In this document: positions 5,698 through 13,481 of the stretch, one piece after another | Layout: each line of letters begins with the position of its first letter | Position numbering within the stretch: the first letter of the stretch is position 1 | Assembly: GCA_001516055.1 (NCBI GenBank) | Contig: LOEZ01000032.1 | Location: 1 to 39,469 of the forward strand | Direction: 5' to 3' | DNA from: Gracilibacter sp. BRH_c7a | GTDB lineage: Bacteria > Bacillota > Desulfitobacteriia > Desulfitobacteriales > Syntrophobotulaceae | Length of the DNA stretch: 39,469 nucleotides | Position numbers and translations under genes: made by a program | Notes under the pieces: model-generated | Databases searched by the model: none | The model's input: only the letters and a program-made list of their open reading frames with translations | Told to the model about the DNA's origin: nothing

Positions 5698-7713
5698 TCA
5701 TAGTTTTGCTCCTTGCATTCCGACAGATACCTGGGCGCGGCGGCCATTACCTTTTCTCATAAGGTAACCAACATAGCCTACGATGATCATCACAACGATA
5801 AGTCCGCCCATAAATCCTTGACCTAGGGTGCCGACTGTTACTAAAGTACCGATCTGGTAAACAAAGAAAGCTAATGTATAGCCCATTCCCAGCTGGAAAG
5901 CAATTGCTCCCCACAGCCATTTCGGTGATTCCATTTCCGAGTTCATGGCACCAATTGCCGCAAAGCACGGTGGAGTAAAGAGATTAAATACCAGATACGA
6001 CAGTCCTGCAACTGCAGTAATACCGAATATCTCATTTACGTTCGCGCTGCCGCCGATGAGTGCTAATTCTTCCGTATTGATAAAGTTCGTTACGCTAAAG
6101 GTAACCGCTAAAGTTCCAACGACATTTTCTTTCGCGATAAATCCGGTTACGGCTGCTGCTGCAAACTGCCACAGACCAAAGCCCAGTGGAACGAACAGTA
6201 CCGCGGCCGGGTTCGCAATGCTCGCCAGGATACTGGTTTCCGGTGCATTCTCTGCAACAACCTGAAATTGCCAGTTGAATGTTTGTAAGATTTGAACAAC
6301 TGCGTTGCATACCAAAATAATGGTACCAGCTTTAATAATAAACCCTTTTGCTCTCATTAACATGGAGATGGCTGCTTTTTTAATACTTGGCCACCTGTAT
6401 TCAGGAAGTTCCATGATAAAATAGGACCTGGAATAATCTCCTGTAATTTGCCTGATAATTAACGCCCCGATAATGATTACGATAATTGCCAGGAAGTACA
6501 TGGTAGTCCCGACCCAGGCGTTTTCACCGAAGAAAACGGCTGCGAAAAGGGCGATAATCGGTAGTTTAGCCCCGCAAGGCATAAACGGAGTTAACATTGC
6601 CGTGGTACGCCTTTGTCTTTCATTTTTAATCGTTCTTGTAGCCATCACACCGGGGATACCGCAGCCAGTACCCACAATCATTGGAATAATCGATCTGCCG
6701 GATAATCCAACTTTTTTAAAGAATCGGTCCAAGACAATCGCCACACGAGCCATATACCCACTATCTTCCAATAATGCCAGGCAGAAAAACAAAACCATAA
6801 TCAAGGGTAAGAATCCGATAACGGCACCCACGCCGCCAATAATACCATCCAGAAGTAACGCACCGATAACTGGGTTTACGCTTTCGCCCAGCAATGAGGC
6901 TACCCCTTCATACAGCAAGTCTATCCAACCGACAAATATATCCGCAAACCAGGGTCCAACCCATGCTTGGGAGATGGAAAACACCAGGTAGATGATAGCG
7001 GCAAAAATCGGAATCCCCAACCACTTATGGGCAATAATCCGATCAACTTTATCTTGAGCGGTTTGTTTTTCCGAGCTTACCTTTCTTCTCTCTACTTCGT
7101 CGACAATATCGTTGACAAACGTATACCTTTTATTATCCGCTTTATCGAATTCTTCCTTAGTGGAAGCTTTATTAGCACTTCTAATACTCGGAGCAATTTG
7201 CTTTTTGCCGGATTTACCTGCCATTATGACAGTCTCCATCAATTCAGACAAACCGTTATTTTCGGATTTTGTGGATATTGTTTGTATAGCTGGGCACTTC
7301 AGGGCATCGCTTAAGGCTGGAACATTAATGATAGTTCCTTTTTTGTCAATTAAATCACTCTTATTCAGTGCAATAACAACAGGTATCCCCAGTTCCAATA
7401 ATTGGGTAGTAAAGAATAAACTCCGGTTTAAATTTGTGGAATCAACTATGTTAATGATGACATCAGGATTTTCATTTTGAACAAAATCTTTAGTTATGGA
7501 CTCCTCACTTGTGTAAGGCGACATAGAATAGGCACCGGGTAAGTCCACAACAACTAAATGTTCATTTTTGGGGTTAAGGCTCTGTTTGACATCACCTTCT
7601 TTCTTTTCCACGGTAACTCCTGGCCAATTTCCTACATGTTCGATTTTACCTGTAATAGCATTAAACAAGCTGGTTTTTCCGCTATTGGGGTTTCCCGCTA
7701 GTGCAATTTTCAT
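5698..7713 (-). CDS. feoB: ferrous iron transporter FeoB
   Basis: 671 residues. The N-terminal G domain has G1 GNPNSGKTS (7-15), G3 DLPG (57-60), G4 NKSD (117-120) and a G5-like STKS (147-150), followed by a helical insertion domain rich in K and E. The membrane part (about 220-655) holds the Gate-type motifs GTGCGIPGVMATRTI and TPFMPCGAKLPI and about eight helices. The protein imports Fe(II) across the cytoplasmic membrane. At 671 residues it is shorter than the E. coli protein (773), as is common in Clostridia. AGGAGG lies 6 bases before the ATG. It sits between feoA and the Cys-rich partner, all under a Fur-box promoter. Confidence 0.97.
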   Translation of the reverse strand: MKIALAGNPNSGKTSLFNAITGKIEHVGNWPGVTVEKKEGDVKQSLNPKNEHLVVVDLPGAYSMSPYTSEESITKDFVQNENPDVIINIVDSTNLNRSLFFTTQLLELGIPVVIALNKSDLIDKKGTIINVPALSDALKCPAIQTISTKSENNGLSELMETVIMAGKSGKKQIAPSIRSANKASTKEEFDKADNKRYTFVNDIVDEVERRKVSSEKQTAQDKVDRIIAHKWLGIPIFAAIIYLVFSISQAWVGPWFADIFVGWIDLLYEGVASLLGESVNPVIGALLLDGIIGGVGAVIGFLPLIMVLFFCLALLEDSGYMARVAIVLDRFFKKVGLSGRSIIPMIVGTGCGIPGVMATRTIKNERQRRTTAMLTPFMPCGAKLPIIALFAAVFFGENAWVGTTMYFLAIIVIIIGALIIRQITGDYSRSYFIMELPEYRWPSIKKAAISMLMRAKGFIIKAGTIILVCNAVVQILQTFNWQFQVVAENAPETSILASIANPAAVLFVPLGFGLWQFAAAAVTGFIAKENVVGTLAVTFSVTNFINTEELALIGGSANVNEIFGITAVAGLSYLVFNLFTPPCFAAIGAMNSEMESPKWLWGAIAFQLGMGYTLAFFVYQIGTLVTVGTLGQGFMGGLIVVMIIVGYVGYLMRKGNGRRAQVSVGMQGAKL

Positions 7714-7808
7714 GATTTCCTCCTCAAAATAATTTATATATGTTAGGATAACCTAACTTATAAGCAAAAAAAATTGCAAGATAAATATTGCTTATGCCAT
7801 ATGGTTAT

Positions 7809-8024
7809 TTATACCATGATGGCATTTGCTAAATCCTCGTCAATACTGTACCTTGCATTTTTAATGTTAATAATATAATTCGATGGCAGTTTAGAAATAA
7901 TCGTTACTTTCTCACCCGGATAGCAGCCAAGCGTAAATAAAAACTTGCGCATATCCTCGTGCTCGGTATTAACAGAATTTACGATATATGGCGTATTTAA
8001 TTTTCCTTTAGATAATGACATCAT
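7809..8024 (-). CDS. feoA: FeoA family protein
   Basis: About 71 residues forming an SH3-like FeoA domain, recognisable from F-TLGCYPGEKVTIISKLP-NYIINIKNARYSIDEDLANAIMV, the usual LGxxPGxxVxVxxxxP ... R-IALrxxxAxxIxV pattern. FeoA is a cytosolic partner thought to regulate FeoB. GAGAGG lies 6 bases before the ATG at 8022-8024, so I prefer it to an ATG two codons upstream that would touch the ribosome site. A third ATG follows directly and is also possible. It is the first gene of the feo operon, 95 bases before feoB. That gap contains a weak hairpin with a long T run (GCAA...TTGC then AATTTTTTTT), which may reduce read-through. Confidence 0.88.
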   Translation of the reverse strand: MMSLSKGKLNTPYIVNSVNTEHEDMRKFLFTLGCYPGEKVTIISKLPSNYIINIKNARYSIDEDLANAIMV

Positions 8025-8098
8025 AATCATCCTCTCGTTGAATTCGTCTAAGCCGGTTCATACCTGTCGTTGATACTCCGTCATCAGTTTCTAAATTA

Positions 8099-8127
8099 AT
8101 AGTACTTTTATTGATAATGATTGTCAA
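8099..8127 (-). promoter_or_regulatory. feo promoter overlapped by a Fur box
   Basis: Leftward TTGACA (8122-8127), 17 bases, TACTAT (8099-8104). On the plus strand TGATAATGATTGTCA (8112-8126) matches the Fur 7-1-7 consensus TGATAATNATTATCA at all positions but one and covers the -35 box and spacer. Iron-loaded Fur bound here would block transcription, so iron repression of the feo operon is a firm inference. Confidence 0.9.
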
Positions 8128-8221
8128 TACCATTTTGTCTTTTTGTAATATAATTTTTTTATAACCTAATATAAAAGACATCTTTCCAGCTTTCAAGCGA
8201 TATTGCCGAATCAAAAATTAT

Positions 8222-8253
8222 AAAAAAAAAGATGCCCCTTACTTTGGGGAATC
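8222..8253 (-). terminator. terminator after the ABC lipoprotein gene
   Basis: Leftward GAT-CCCC-AAAGTAA-GGGG-ATC with one mismatch (8231-8253), followed by nine T (8222-8230). It separates the lipoprotein gene from the feo promoter. Confidence 0.85.
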
Positions 8254-8363
8254 CTTAGATTATAGACTAGGAAAAGTGGTTATAAACACAATTCTTTCTT
8301 TTGGTAAACAACACTAGTTTGAGTCTCGTTCTCCGTGAACATTGCCTGAATATATATTTACCC

Positions 8364-9326
8364 CTAAAAAAGCCCTTTATCTATAACATCTTCATAAGAA
8401 GCTGGTTTTTTTAAGAGTTGTTTTTTGTCTAGCCATTCTATGACATTTTCTATCTCCTCTTGTTTGGGTAGTTGGGGTTCGGGATACTTTTGAATGGTAT
8501 AGCTTTCTGCAATCGGTTCAGGAATATTAACGTTATCCACAAGCAGGTCTTTAAAGTCGGCAGGATTGGAGTTGATGTCCTTGACAGCTTTGGCGTAGGC
8601 AGAATAGAAGAGTCTCAAAGCTTCGTTTTTTTCTTTCAAGGCCTCCGGAGTCATGATTACAACTGCCTGAGATAGATTTTGAGTAACAGTATCTTCCAAA
8701 ATTATTTTAGAACCTTTGAATTCTGCAAAACTAACCAAAGGATCGGGTACATTTATCGCATCGATTTGATTATTCAGCAGCATCTCTACCCTGACTGGTA
8801 TTTTTGGAACGGAGGTTTTTGTTACTTCGGATGGATCGATACCTACTTCTTGTAACAAGCCATCTGTAACATATTCTATAATTGAATTATTTGATATACC
8901 TATGGTTTTACCTTTCAAATCCGCTGGTGAATTAATATCACTTCCAGGAGCAGCAACGATGGCAAATCGCCCTTCTTTCGGAGTGGAACCAAGAGTTAGA
9001 GAAGTTATCTTTACATCGAGACCTGAATTATTAAGCAAAATGGCTACGATAGTATCTGTTATCATGCCATCGAGTTGTCCCGCTTGAATCGCACTTTGAC
9101 TTTCAATTGCACTTTGGAAAGGTATGAGTTCAACCTCCACTCCTTCTTCTTCAAAGTAGCCTTGCCTTTCGGCAACTAAAATAGGTAAAATGTCTTCTAT
9201 AGGAAGAGCACCAATTTTCAATTTAAGATTCGAAGAATCTTTCTTAGTCGGCGCAGAGCATCCTGCTGCGAAGATCAAAGACAAAATTGATATTATTAAA
9301 ACTACCTTAGATATTTTCCTCCTCAT
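8364..9326 (-). CDS. ABC transporter substrate-binding lipoprotein (SsuA/TauA/NMT1-like)
   Basis: 320 residues. A lipoprotein signal peptide (MRRKISKVVLIISILSLIFA-AGC, lipobox Cys23) is followed by a periplasmic-binding-protein type II fold: LKIGALPIEDILPILVAERQGYF, DGMITDTIVAILLN, DLKGKTIGIS and VEMLLNNQIDAINVPDPL. This resembles proteins that bind sulfonates, taurine or thiamine precursors; the ligand cannot be named. The ATG at 9324-9326 is chosen because GGAGGTAAGGG precedes it and the signal peptide starts there. The permease and ATPase genes of the same importer type lie at 10423-11931, beyond the oppositely oriented menA. It has its own promoter and terminator. Confidence 0.88.
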   Translation of the reverse strand: MRRKISKVVLIISILSLIFAAGCSAPTKKDSSNLKLKIGALPIEDILPILVAERQGYFEEEGVEVELIPFQSAIESQSAIQAGQLDGMITDTIVAILLNNSGLDVKITSLTLGSTPKEGRFAIVAAPGSDINSPADLKGKTIGISNNSIIEYVTDGLLQEVGIDPSEVTKTSVPKIPVRVEMLLNNQIDAINVPDPLVSFAEFKGSKIILEDTVTQNLSQAVVIMTPEALKEKNEALRLFYSAYAKAVKDINSNPADFKDLLVDNVNIPEPIAESYTIQKYPEPQLPKQEEIENVIEWLDKKQLLKKPASYEDVIDKGLF

Positions 9327-9372
9327 GATACCCTTACCTCCAAAAAATGAATTGCTGTTCATATCTTGTTTT

Positions 9373-9401
9373 ATTGTAAATTCTTGTGCATAATAAGTCA
9401 A
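9373..9401 (-). promoter_or_regulatory. promoter of the ABC lipoprotein gene
   Basis: Leftward TTGACT (9396-9401), 17 bases, TACAAT (9373-9378). Transcription would start about 40 bases before the ribosome site. This gives the lipoprotein gene a promoter separate from that of the permease and ATPase genes. Confidence 0.75.
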
Positions 9402-9512
9402 TAGTATAAAATACGTAGGGGTAAATATTTTTTACTCGTTGTTGTCTTTAGTAATCCTATTTTGTTCGTAATACAAGAAAGTAAATGTGTTTATAATTAA
9501 GGAGTACATCGT

Positions 9513-10412
9513 ATGCATCCTGATGATAAAAATCGAAATCTAACCGCGTTTCAAATATGGTATTTGGCTATGCGCCCTAAGACCCTGCCTGCGGCTGCCG
9601 CTCCAGTCCTTGTGGGGATAAGTCTCGCCTTGGGTGACGGGGTTTTTCGATTGCTCCCTGCTCTAGTAGCTCTGTTAGGTGCTCTTCTTCTGCAGATTGG
9701 CAGTAATCTTGCCAACGATGTTTTCGATTTCAAGAAGGGGACGGATACGGCGGAAAGACAAGGTCCTGTGCGGGTTACCCAAGCTGGTCTGCTAACACCT
9801 AAACAGGTAATGACAGGGATGTTAATGGTCTTTGGTTTAGCAGCCTTGATAGGGCTTTATCTTATCTATGTTGGAGGTTGGCCCATACTTCTTGTAGGAT
9901 TACTTGCTATCCTCGCCGCTATTGCTTATACGGCCGGCCCTTTCCCTTTGGGATATAATGGCTTAGGTGATATATTCGTTTTTATTTTTTTTGGCCCAGT
10001 TGCCGTTATAGGGACATATTATGTACAATCAGGAGATGTCAGTACTCTTTCTTGGTGGGCTTCTTTACCTATGGGTTTTTTAATCACGGCTATTCTAGTT
10101 GTAAATAACCTTCGTGACATTGATACAGATAAGAAAACCGGTAAAAGAACTCTGGCCGTTCGCTTTGGACTAAGGTTCACTCAACAGGAATATCTTTTGC
10201 TCGTTCTATTATCTTACCTTGTTCCTCTTATTATACAGTTCCAAGGTGTGTCCCCCTGGGTACTATTGACATGGCTCTCTCTCCCACTGGTCTTGCCTTT
10301 AATCAGGGAGATTTATAATCAAAAAGGAAAACCTCTTAACAAGACCTTGGCAGGTACTGCTCGCTTAGCATTGGTCTATGCCGTTCTTTTCTCTCTAGGG
10401 TATATTCTTTAG
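9513..10412 (+). CDS. menA: 1,4-dihydroxy-2-naphthoate polyprenyltransferase (UbiA family)
   Basis: 299 residues with eight to nine membrane helices. The N-terminus FQIWYLAMRPKTLPAAAAPV is typical of MenA. The first Asp-rich motif is NDVFDFKKGTDT (68-79) and the second is NNLRDIDTDKKTGKRTLAVR (about 200-219); both bind the prenyl diphosphate through magnesium. MenA joins a polyprenyl chain to dihydroxynaphthoate in the membrane, the step before methylation in menaquinone synthesis, so the cell probably respires with menaquinone. AAGGAG lies 8 bases before the ATG, and TATAAT at 9492-9497 may be its -10 box without a good -35. It points into, and ends 10 bases from, the convergent ABC permease gene with no terminator between. 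No other menaquinone gene is in the window. Confidence 0.9.
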   Translation: MHPDDKNRNLTAFQIWYLAMRPKTLPAAAAPVLVGISLALGDGVFRLLPALVALLGALLLQIGSNLANDVFDFKKGTDTAERQGPVRVTQAGLLTPKQVMTGMLMVFGLAALIGLYLIYVGGWPILLVGLLAILAAIAYTAGPFPLGYNGLGDIFVFIFFGPVAVIGTYYVQSGDVSTLSWWASLPMGFLITAILVVNNLRDIDTDKKTGKRTLAVRFGLRFTQQEYLLLVLLSYLVPLIIQFQGVSPWVLLTWLSLPLVLPLIREIYNQKGKPLNKTLAGTARLALVYAVLFSLGYIL

Positions 10413-10422
10413 TGGCAATTTC

Positions 10423-11178
10423 TTAGGGGTTAAGCCAGGAGCAAAGATACCTCTCACAGCCGTCAAGGAAGATGTATAGAAGAAAACCCATCAAACCCAT
10501 AGCTATAATGCCTGCGAACATCTTGTCATAAGCCATACTGCTCCAGGAGTACATAATAAAATATCCAATACCTTTTGACGTGGCATATGTTTCGGTAAGG
10601 AAGAGAACAGCCAGAGCTGTCCCTAATCCTAGTCTTAAGGAAGTAAGTATGGCCGGTAAACATCCTGGCAAATAGACATGTCTATATAGTTCTAGAGAGT
10701 TGGCACCTAGGGATTTGACAGATACGATGTATTCCGTTTGCAGATTTCTTGCGGCATCCCGAGTGGTTACTAATATTTGATAAAAGACTATTAATGCTAT
10801 TAGTACAACTTTTGAGAGATCCCCTATTCCCAGAAGGATAAGGAGTACAGGAAGAAAGACAACTTTGGGAATCGGATAGGTCAGATAAATCACCGGTGAG
10901 ATGTATTGGTCAATATGAGGATTTTTGCCTAGAAATAGTCCAGCTGGAATGCCTAGAACAGCGGCCATTAATAAACTGGCGGCAACACGGTAGAAGCTAA
11001 TTCGTAAATGTAATAACATATCGCCTTGCATACTCTTAAAAAAGCTGGTAAAGGCTTCTAATGGCGGAGGAAAAGCTGGAGTTTCAAGCAGGAGGGCGAA
11101 TATCCACCAGCTCAAGAGGATAAAAACAATGGCTAAGAAGAATTGAACCGTTTTCCACCCGATTTTAGAGATTTGCAT
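10423..11178 (-). CDS. ABC transporter permease (SsuC/TauC-like)
   Basis: 251 residues, about six membrane helices, with the binding-protein-dependent permease signature: SVKSLGANSLELYRHVYLPGCLPAILTSLRLGLGTALAVLF, which carries the EAA-loop that contacts the ATPase. The family imports sulfonates, nitrate, or thiamine and other precursors with an SsuA-type binding protein, fitting the lipoprotein at 8364-9326. Only 3 bases separate it from the ATPase gene upstream, so the two are co-translated. The substrate is unknown. Confidence 0.9.
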   Translation of the reverse strand: MQISKIGWKTVQFFLAIVFILLSWWIFALLLETPAFPPPLEAFTSFFKSMQGDMLLHLRISFYRVAASLLMAAVLGIPAGLFLGKNPHIDQYISPVIYLTYPIPKVVFLPVLLILLGIGDLSKVVLIALIVFYQILVTTRDAARNLQTEYIVSVKSLGANSLELYRHVYLPGCLPAILTSLRLGLGTALAVLFLTETYATSKGIGYFIMYSWSSMAYDKMFAGIIAMGLMGFLLYIFLDGCERYLCSWLNP

Positions 11179-11181
11179 GGT

Positions 11182-11931
11182 TTAATTCTCCTTTCGTAAA
11201 TAGGAACGTAAAGTATTACACATTTCCAAGAATTCTACTTTGCCCCGTGAAGAGTAATCTCCCGCAATATCATTATCAAATGTCTTGATGATGGTACCAG
11301 GACAGGCTGACATAACAAATATTTTTTGTCCAAGGAATACTGCCTCTTCAATATTGTGAGTTATTAATAAGATAGTGAGGTTGGTTTCCTGCCAAAGATG
11401 CAGAAGGATATCCTGCATCTCTTCCCTATTTAGGGCATCAAGGGAAGAGAACGGTTCATCCATCAACAATAGTTCTGGTTCTAAGACAAGTGATCTGGCG
11501 ATAGCTACTCTCTGTTTCTGCCCCCCGCTCAATTGAGCGGGGTACCTTTTTTTCAGGTCGGCAATCCGCATTTTGTTAAGTATAGCTTGATTTCTCATTT
11601 TCGAATCTTCTTTAGAAACTTTTCTTATATCCAGACCTAGCTTGATATTATTCCAAACGTTCTTCCAAGGAAGAAGGCCATAATCCTGTAGAATCAAGGC
11701 TGTTCCCTTATGTTCTATGGGTAATTGACCATTAATATTGACTCGCCCCTGATAATCCTGGTTAAGATTAGCTAACACATTTAGAAGGGTGCTCTTTCCA
11801 CAACCAGAAGGTCCTATAATCACCCCAATCTCTCCTTGAGGAAGTTGAAGATTGACGTCGAATAGAACGTTATGTTTTTTGTTCTTTTGCCGATAATCCA
11901 CTTGCAGGGATTCGATATCTAGATAGGTCAT
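11182..11931 (-). CDS. ABC transporter ATP-binding protein (SsuB/TauB-like)
   Basis: 249 residues. Walker A GPSGCGKST (about 40-48), Q-loop ILQDYGLLPW, signature LSGGQKQRVAIARSL (about 134-148), Walker B LLLMDEPFSSLD, and switch His in LLITHNIEEAVFL. All catalytic elements are intact. It powers the importer made with the permease that follows and very likely the lipoprotein at 8364. It lies 11 bases after the TetR gene in the same operon. Confidence 0.93.
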   Translation of the reverse strand: MTYLDIESLQVDYRQKNKKHNVLFDVNLQLPQGEIGVIIGPSGCGKSTLLNVLANLNQDYQGRVNINGQLPIEHKGTALILQDYGLLPWKNVWNNIKLGLDIRKVSKEDSKMRNQAILNKMRIADLKKRYPAQLSGGQKQRVAIARSLVLEPELLLMDEPFSSLDALNREEMQDILLHLWQETNLTILLITHNIEEAVFLGQKIFVMSACPGTIIKTFDNDIAGDYSSRGKVEFLEMCNTLRSYLRKEN

Positions 11932-11942
11932 ATCATCATTCC

Positions 11943-12554
11943 TTAGGAGATTTTGCCTAAACCACGCATATTATATTGAATCAAAGTCTGACAAGCTTCT
12001 TCGAGATTTTCAGGTTGTCCTTCCTGAAGCCAGCTTAAAATAACCTGACGGAAAGTTCCCACAAAAGCTGTGGCACTAATGGATGTGTTCTGCAGTGGAA
12101 TTAAGCCTTGTTCCTGTAATTCATCAAGGTCTATCCGTACAAGGTTAATCAGATCTTTTTCAATCTCTGTAAATTTGTTGTTAAATGCCATATTAATCTC
12201 GGGGAAATGTTTGAGCAGCAATCTAGCTATTCCCTTCTCCCTGATAAAGACCTTGATACATACTTCCATGGAAGCCTGGAGCTTATCGAAAACGGATTCA
12301 TAGTTAGATCTTTCTGTTTTAATCAGCCCCATCAGTTCCTTGTACATTTCTTTGACTACGGTTTCAACCAAAGCCTCTTTATTCGTAAAATATAAATAGA
12401 AAGTACCTGTTGCGATACCTGCTTTCTTAGCTATAGCCTTAATAGACATATTTTGAAAACTGTCTTCAGTGAAAATCTCCCTGGCGGCTTTTACTATTCT
12501 TTCCCGCCTGCCTTCCATCTTATCTTTAACTTTTTGGGTTTTGTTATATACCAT
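11943..12554 (-). CDS. TetR-family transcriptional repressor
   Basis: 203 residues. The N-terminal helix-turn-helix is typical: RRERIVKAAREIFTEDSFQNMSIKAIAKKAGIATGTFYLYFTNKEALVETV. The rest is a helical ligand-binding domain of the usual size. I start it at the ATG 12552-12554, with GGAAGG 7 bases upstream; a longer frame would begin inside the operator. It is the first gene of TetR-ATPase-permease, so it probably controls that importer and itself. The inducer is probably the transported compound or a related one, which is inference. Confidence 0.9.
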   Translation of the reverse strand: MVYNKTQKVKDKMEGRRERIVKAAREIFTEDSFQNMSIKAIAKKAGIATGTFYLYFTNKEALVETVVKEMYKELMGLIKTERSNYESVFDKLQASMEVCIKVFIREKGIARLLLKHFPEINMAFNNKFTEIEKDLINLVRIDLDELQEQGLIPLQNTSISATAFVGTFRQVILSWLQEGQPENLEEACQTLIQYNMRGLGKIS

Positions 12555-12579
12555 TTTTAGCCTTCCTTTTATCAAAAAA

Positions 12580-12634
12580 TGAATACCCATTCACTTAACG
12601 AAAAAATTTTAAGCTTAAACTAAGATTAAGTCAA
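12580..12634 (-). promoter_or_regulatory. TetR-operon promoter and palindromic operator
   Basis: Leftward TTGACT (12629-12634), 17 bases, TAAAAT (12606-12611). Just downstream lies the palindrome TGAAT-ACCC-ATTCA (12580-12593), a size and form typical of TetR-family operators. Its place near the transcription start suggests repression by the encoded TetR protein. Confidence 0.75.
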
Positions 12635-12677
12635 GCTTTTATAGTCGTAGGATTCTTGCTATTAAAAGAAGCAGTTA

Positions 12678-13481
12678 TTAATTTAAACAGGTCATCCTCT
12701 TAACGTGCTTCTTATATTCATCCATAATTAAATTCAGCATCTTACTTTGGATTTTTTTGGGTTGGTTATCAATCTGTGATACTGGCATTATCCCCAACAA
12801 AGCATTGGTCAAGAAAACTTGGTCAGCTTCTCTAAGTAACGAGTGTTGATATTTTCCTTCCTGAACAGAAATACCTAAATCAGAGGCTAGTTGCAAGACA
12901 ACTTTACGTCTTGTTCCAGCTAGACAACCACAATCCAAGGAAGGTGTATAAAGTACATCTTCTTTTAAAAAGAAAACATTGCTTATTGTACCTTCCGCGA
13001 GATATCCTTGGGTATTGATCCAGAGACCTTCTTGAGCCTGAGATGTGAGAGCTTGTTCTCTAGCGAGGATGTTTTCCAGATAGTTAGTCGATTTTATTTT
13101 ATTTAGTATAGAATTCTCTGAACGAGGGGCAGACAAGAAGATAACACGGAAACCTTGTTCATAATCTTGCGAAGTGTATGGTATTTCCCGAGTATTGAAG
13201 AAGAGTTGAGGTTGTATCTCATGAGCAGGTGAGCCGCCACTTAAAGTGACTCTTAGAGCATATGGATATACGCTAGTTTGCTGGCCGAGGAAAGCATGTA
13301 TCTGGTCTAGCCATTCTTGATAAGGCGGTACCATCAGGCCTAGCAGTTGACCTCCTTGATTCATCCTTTGCCAATGGGAAACAGGAAGTTCTATCCCTGA
13401 TGAAGTAACTTTCAAAGTCTCGAATAAGCCATAGCCGAAAAGGAATAAACGGTCGTTCTTATCCATTGTTATCTTAGTCAT
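12678..13481 (-). CDS. pabC: aminodeoxychorismate lyase (class IV PLP enzyme)
   Basis: 267 residues with the fold-type IV aminotransferase pattern: LFGYGLFETLKV at the start, the PLP-binding lysine K130 in KIKSTNYLENILARE, and GYLAEGTISNVFFL. It splits 4-amino-4-deoxychorismate into p-aminobenzoate and pyruvate in folate synthesis. Branched-chain or D-amino-acid aminotransferase activity is an alternative in this family, but the operon decides: it overlaps the stop of the PabA-PabB fusion by 8 bases (ATGACTAA), a sign of translational coupling. Confidence 0.88.
   Translation of the reverse strand: MTKITMDKNDRLFLFGYGLFETLKVTSSGIELPVSHWQRMNQGGQLLGLMVPPYQEWLDQIHAFLGQQTSVYPYALRVTLSGGSPAHEIQPQLFFNTREIPYTSQDYEQGFRVIFLSAPRSENSILNKIKSTNYLENILAREQALTSQAQEGLWINTQGYLAEGTISNVFFLKEDVLYTPSLDCGCLAGTRRKVVLQLASDLGISVQEGKYQHSLLREADQVFLTNALLGIMPVSQIDNQPKKIQSKMLNLIMDEYKKHVKRMTCLN

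Larger units (their letters stand above)
8354..9428. repeat. 13-bp inverted repeat flanking the lipoprotein gene
   Basis: ATATTTACCCCTA (8354-8366, including the stop codon) is exactly the reverse complement of TAGGGGTAAATAT (9416-9428, just outside the promoter). It frames the whole transcription unit. No target-site duplication is evident, and the AT-rich half makes a chance match quite possible. Confidence 0.45.

Noticed and set aside
8008-8214. A 68-codon open frame on the minus strand upstream of feoA
   Set aside because: It spans the feo promoter and Fur box, overlaps the feoA start, and has no ribosome site or recognisable protein pattern.
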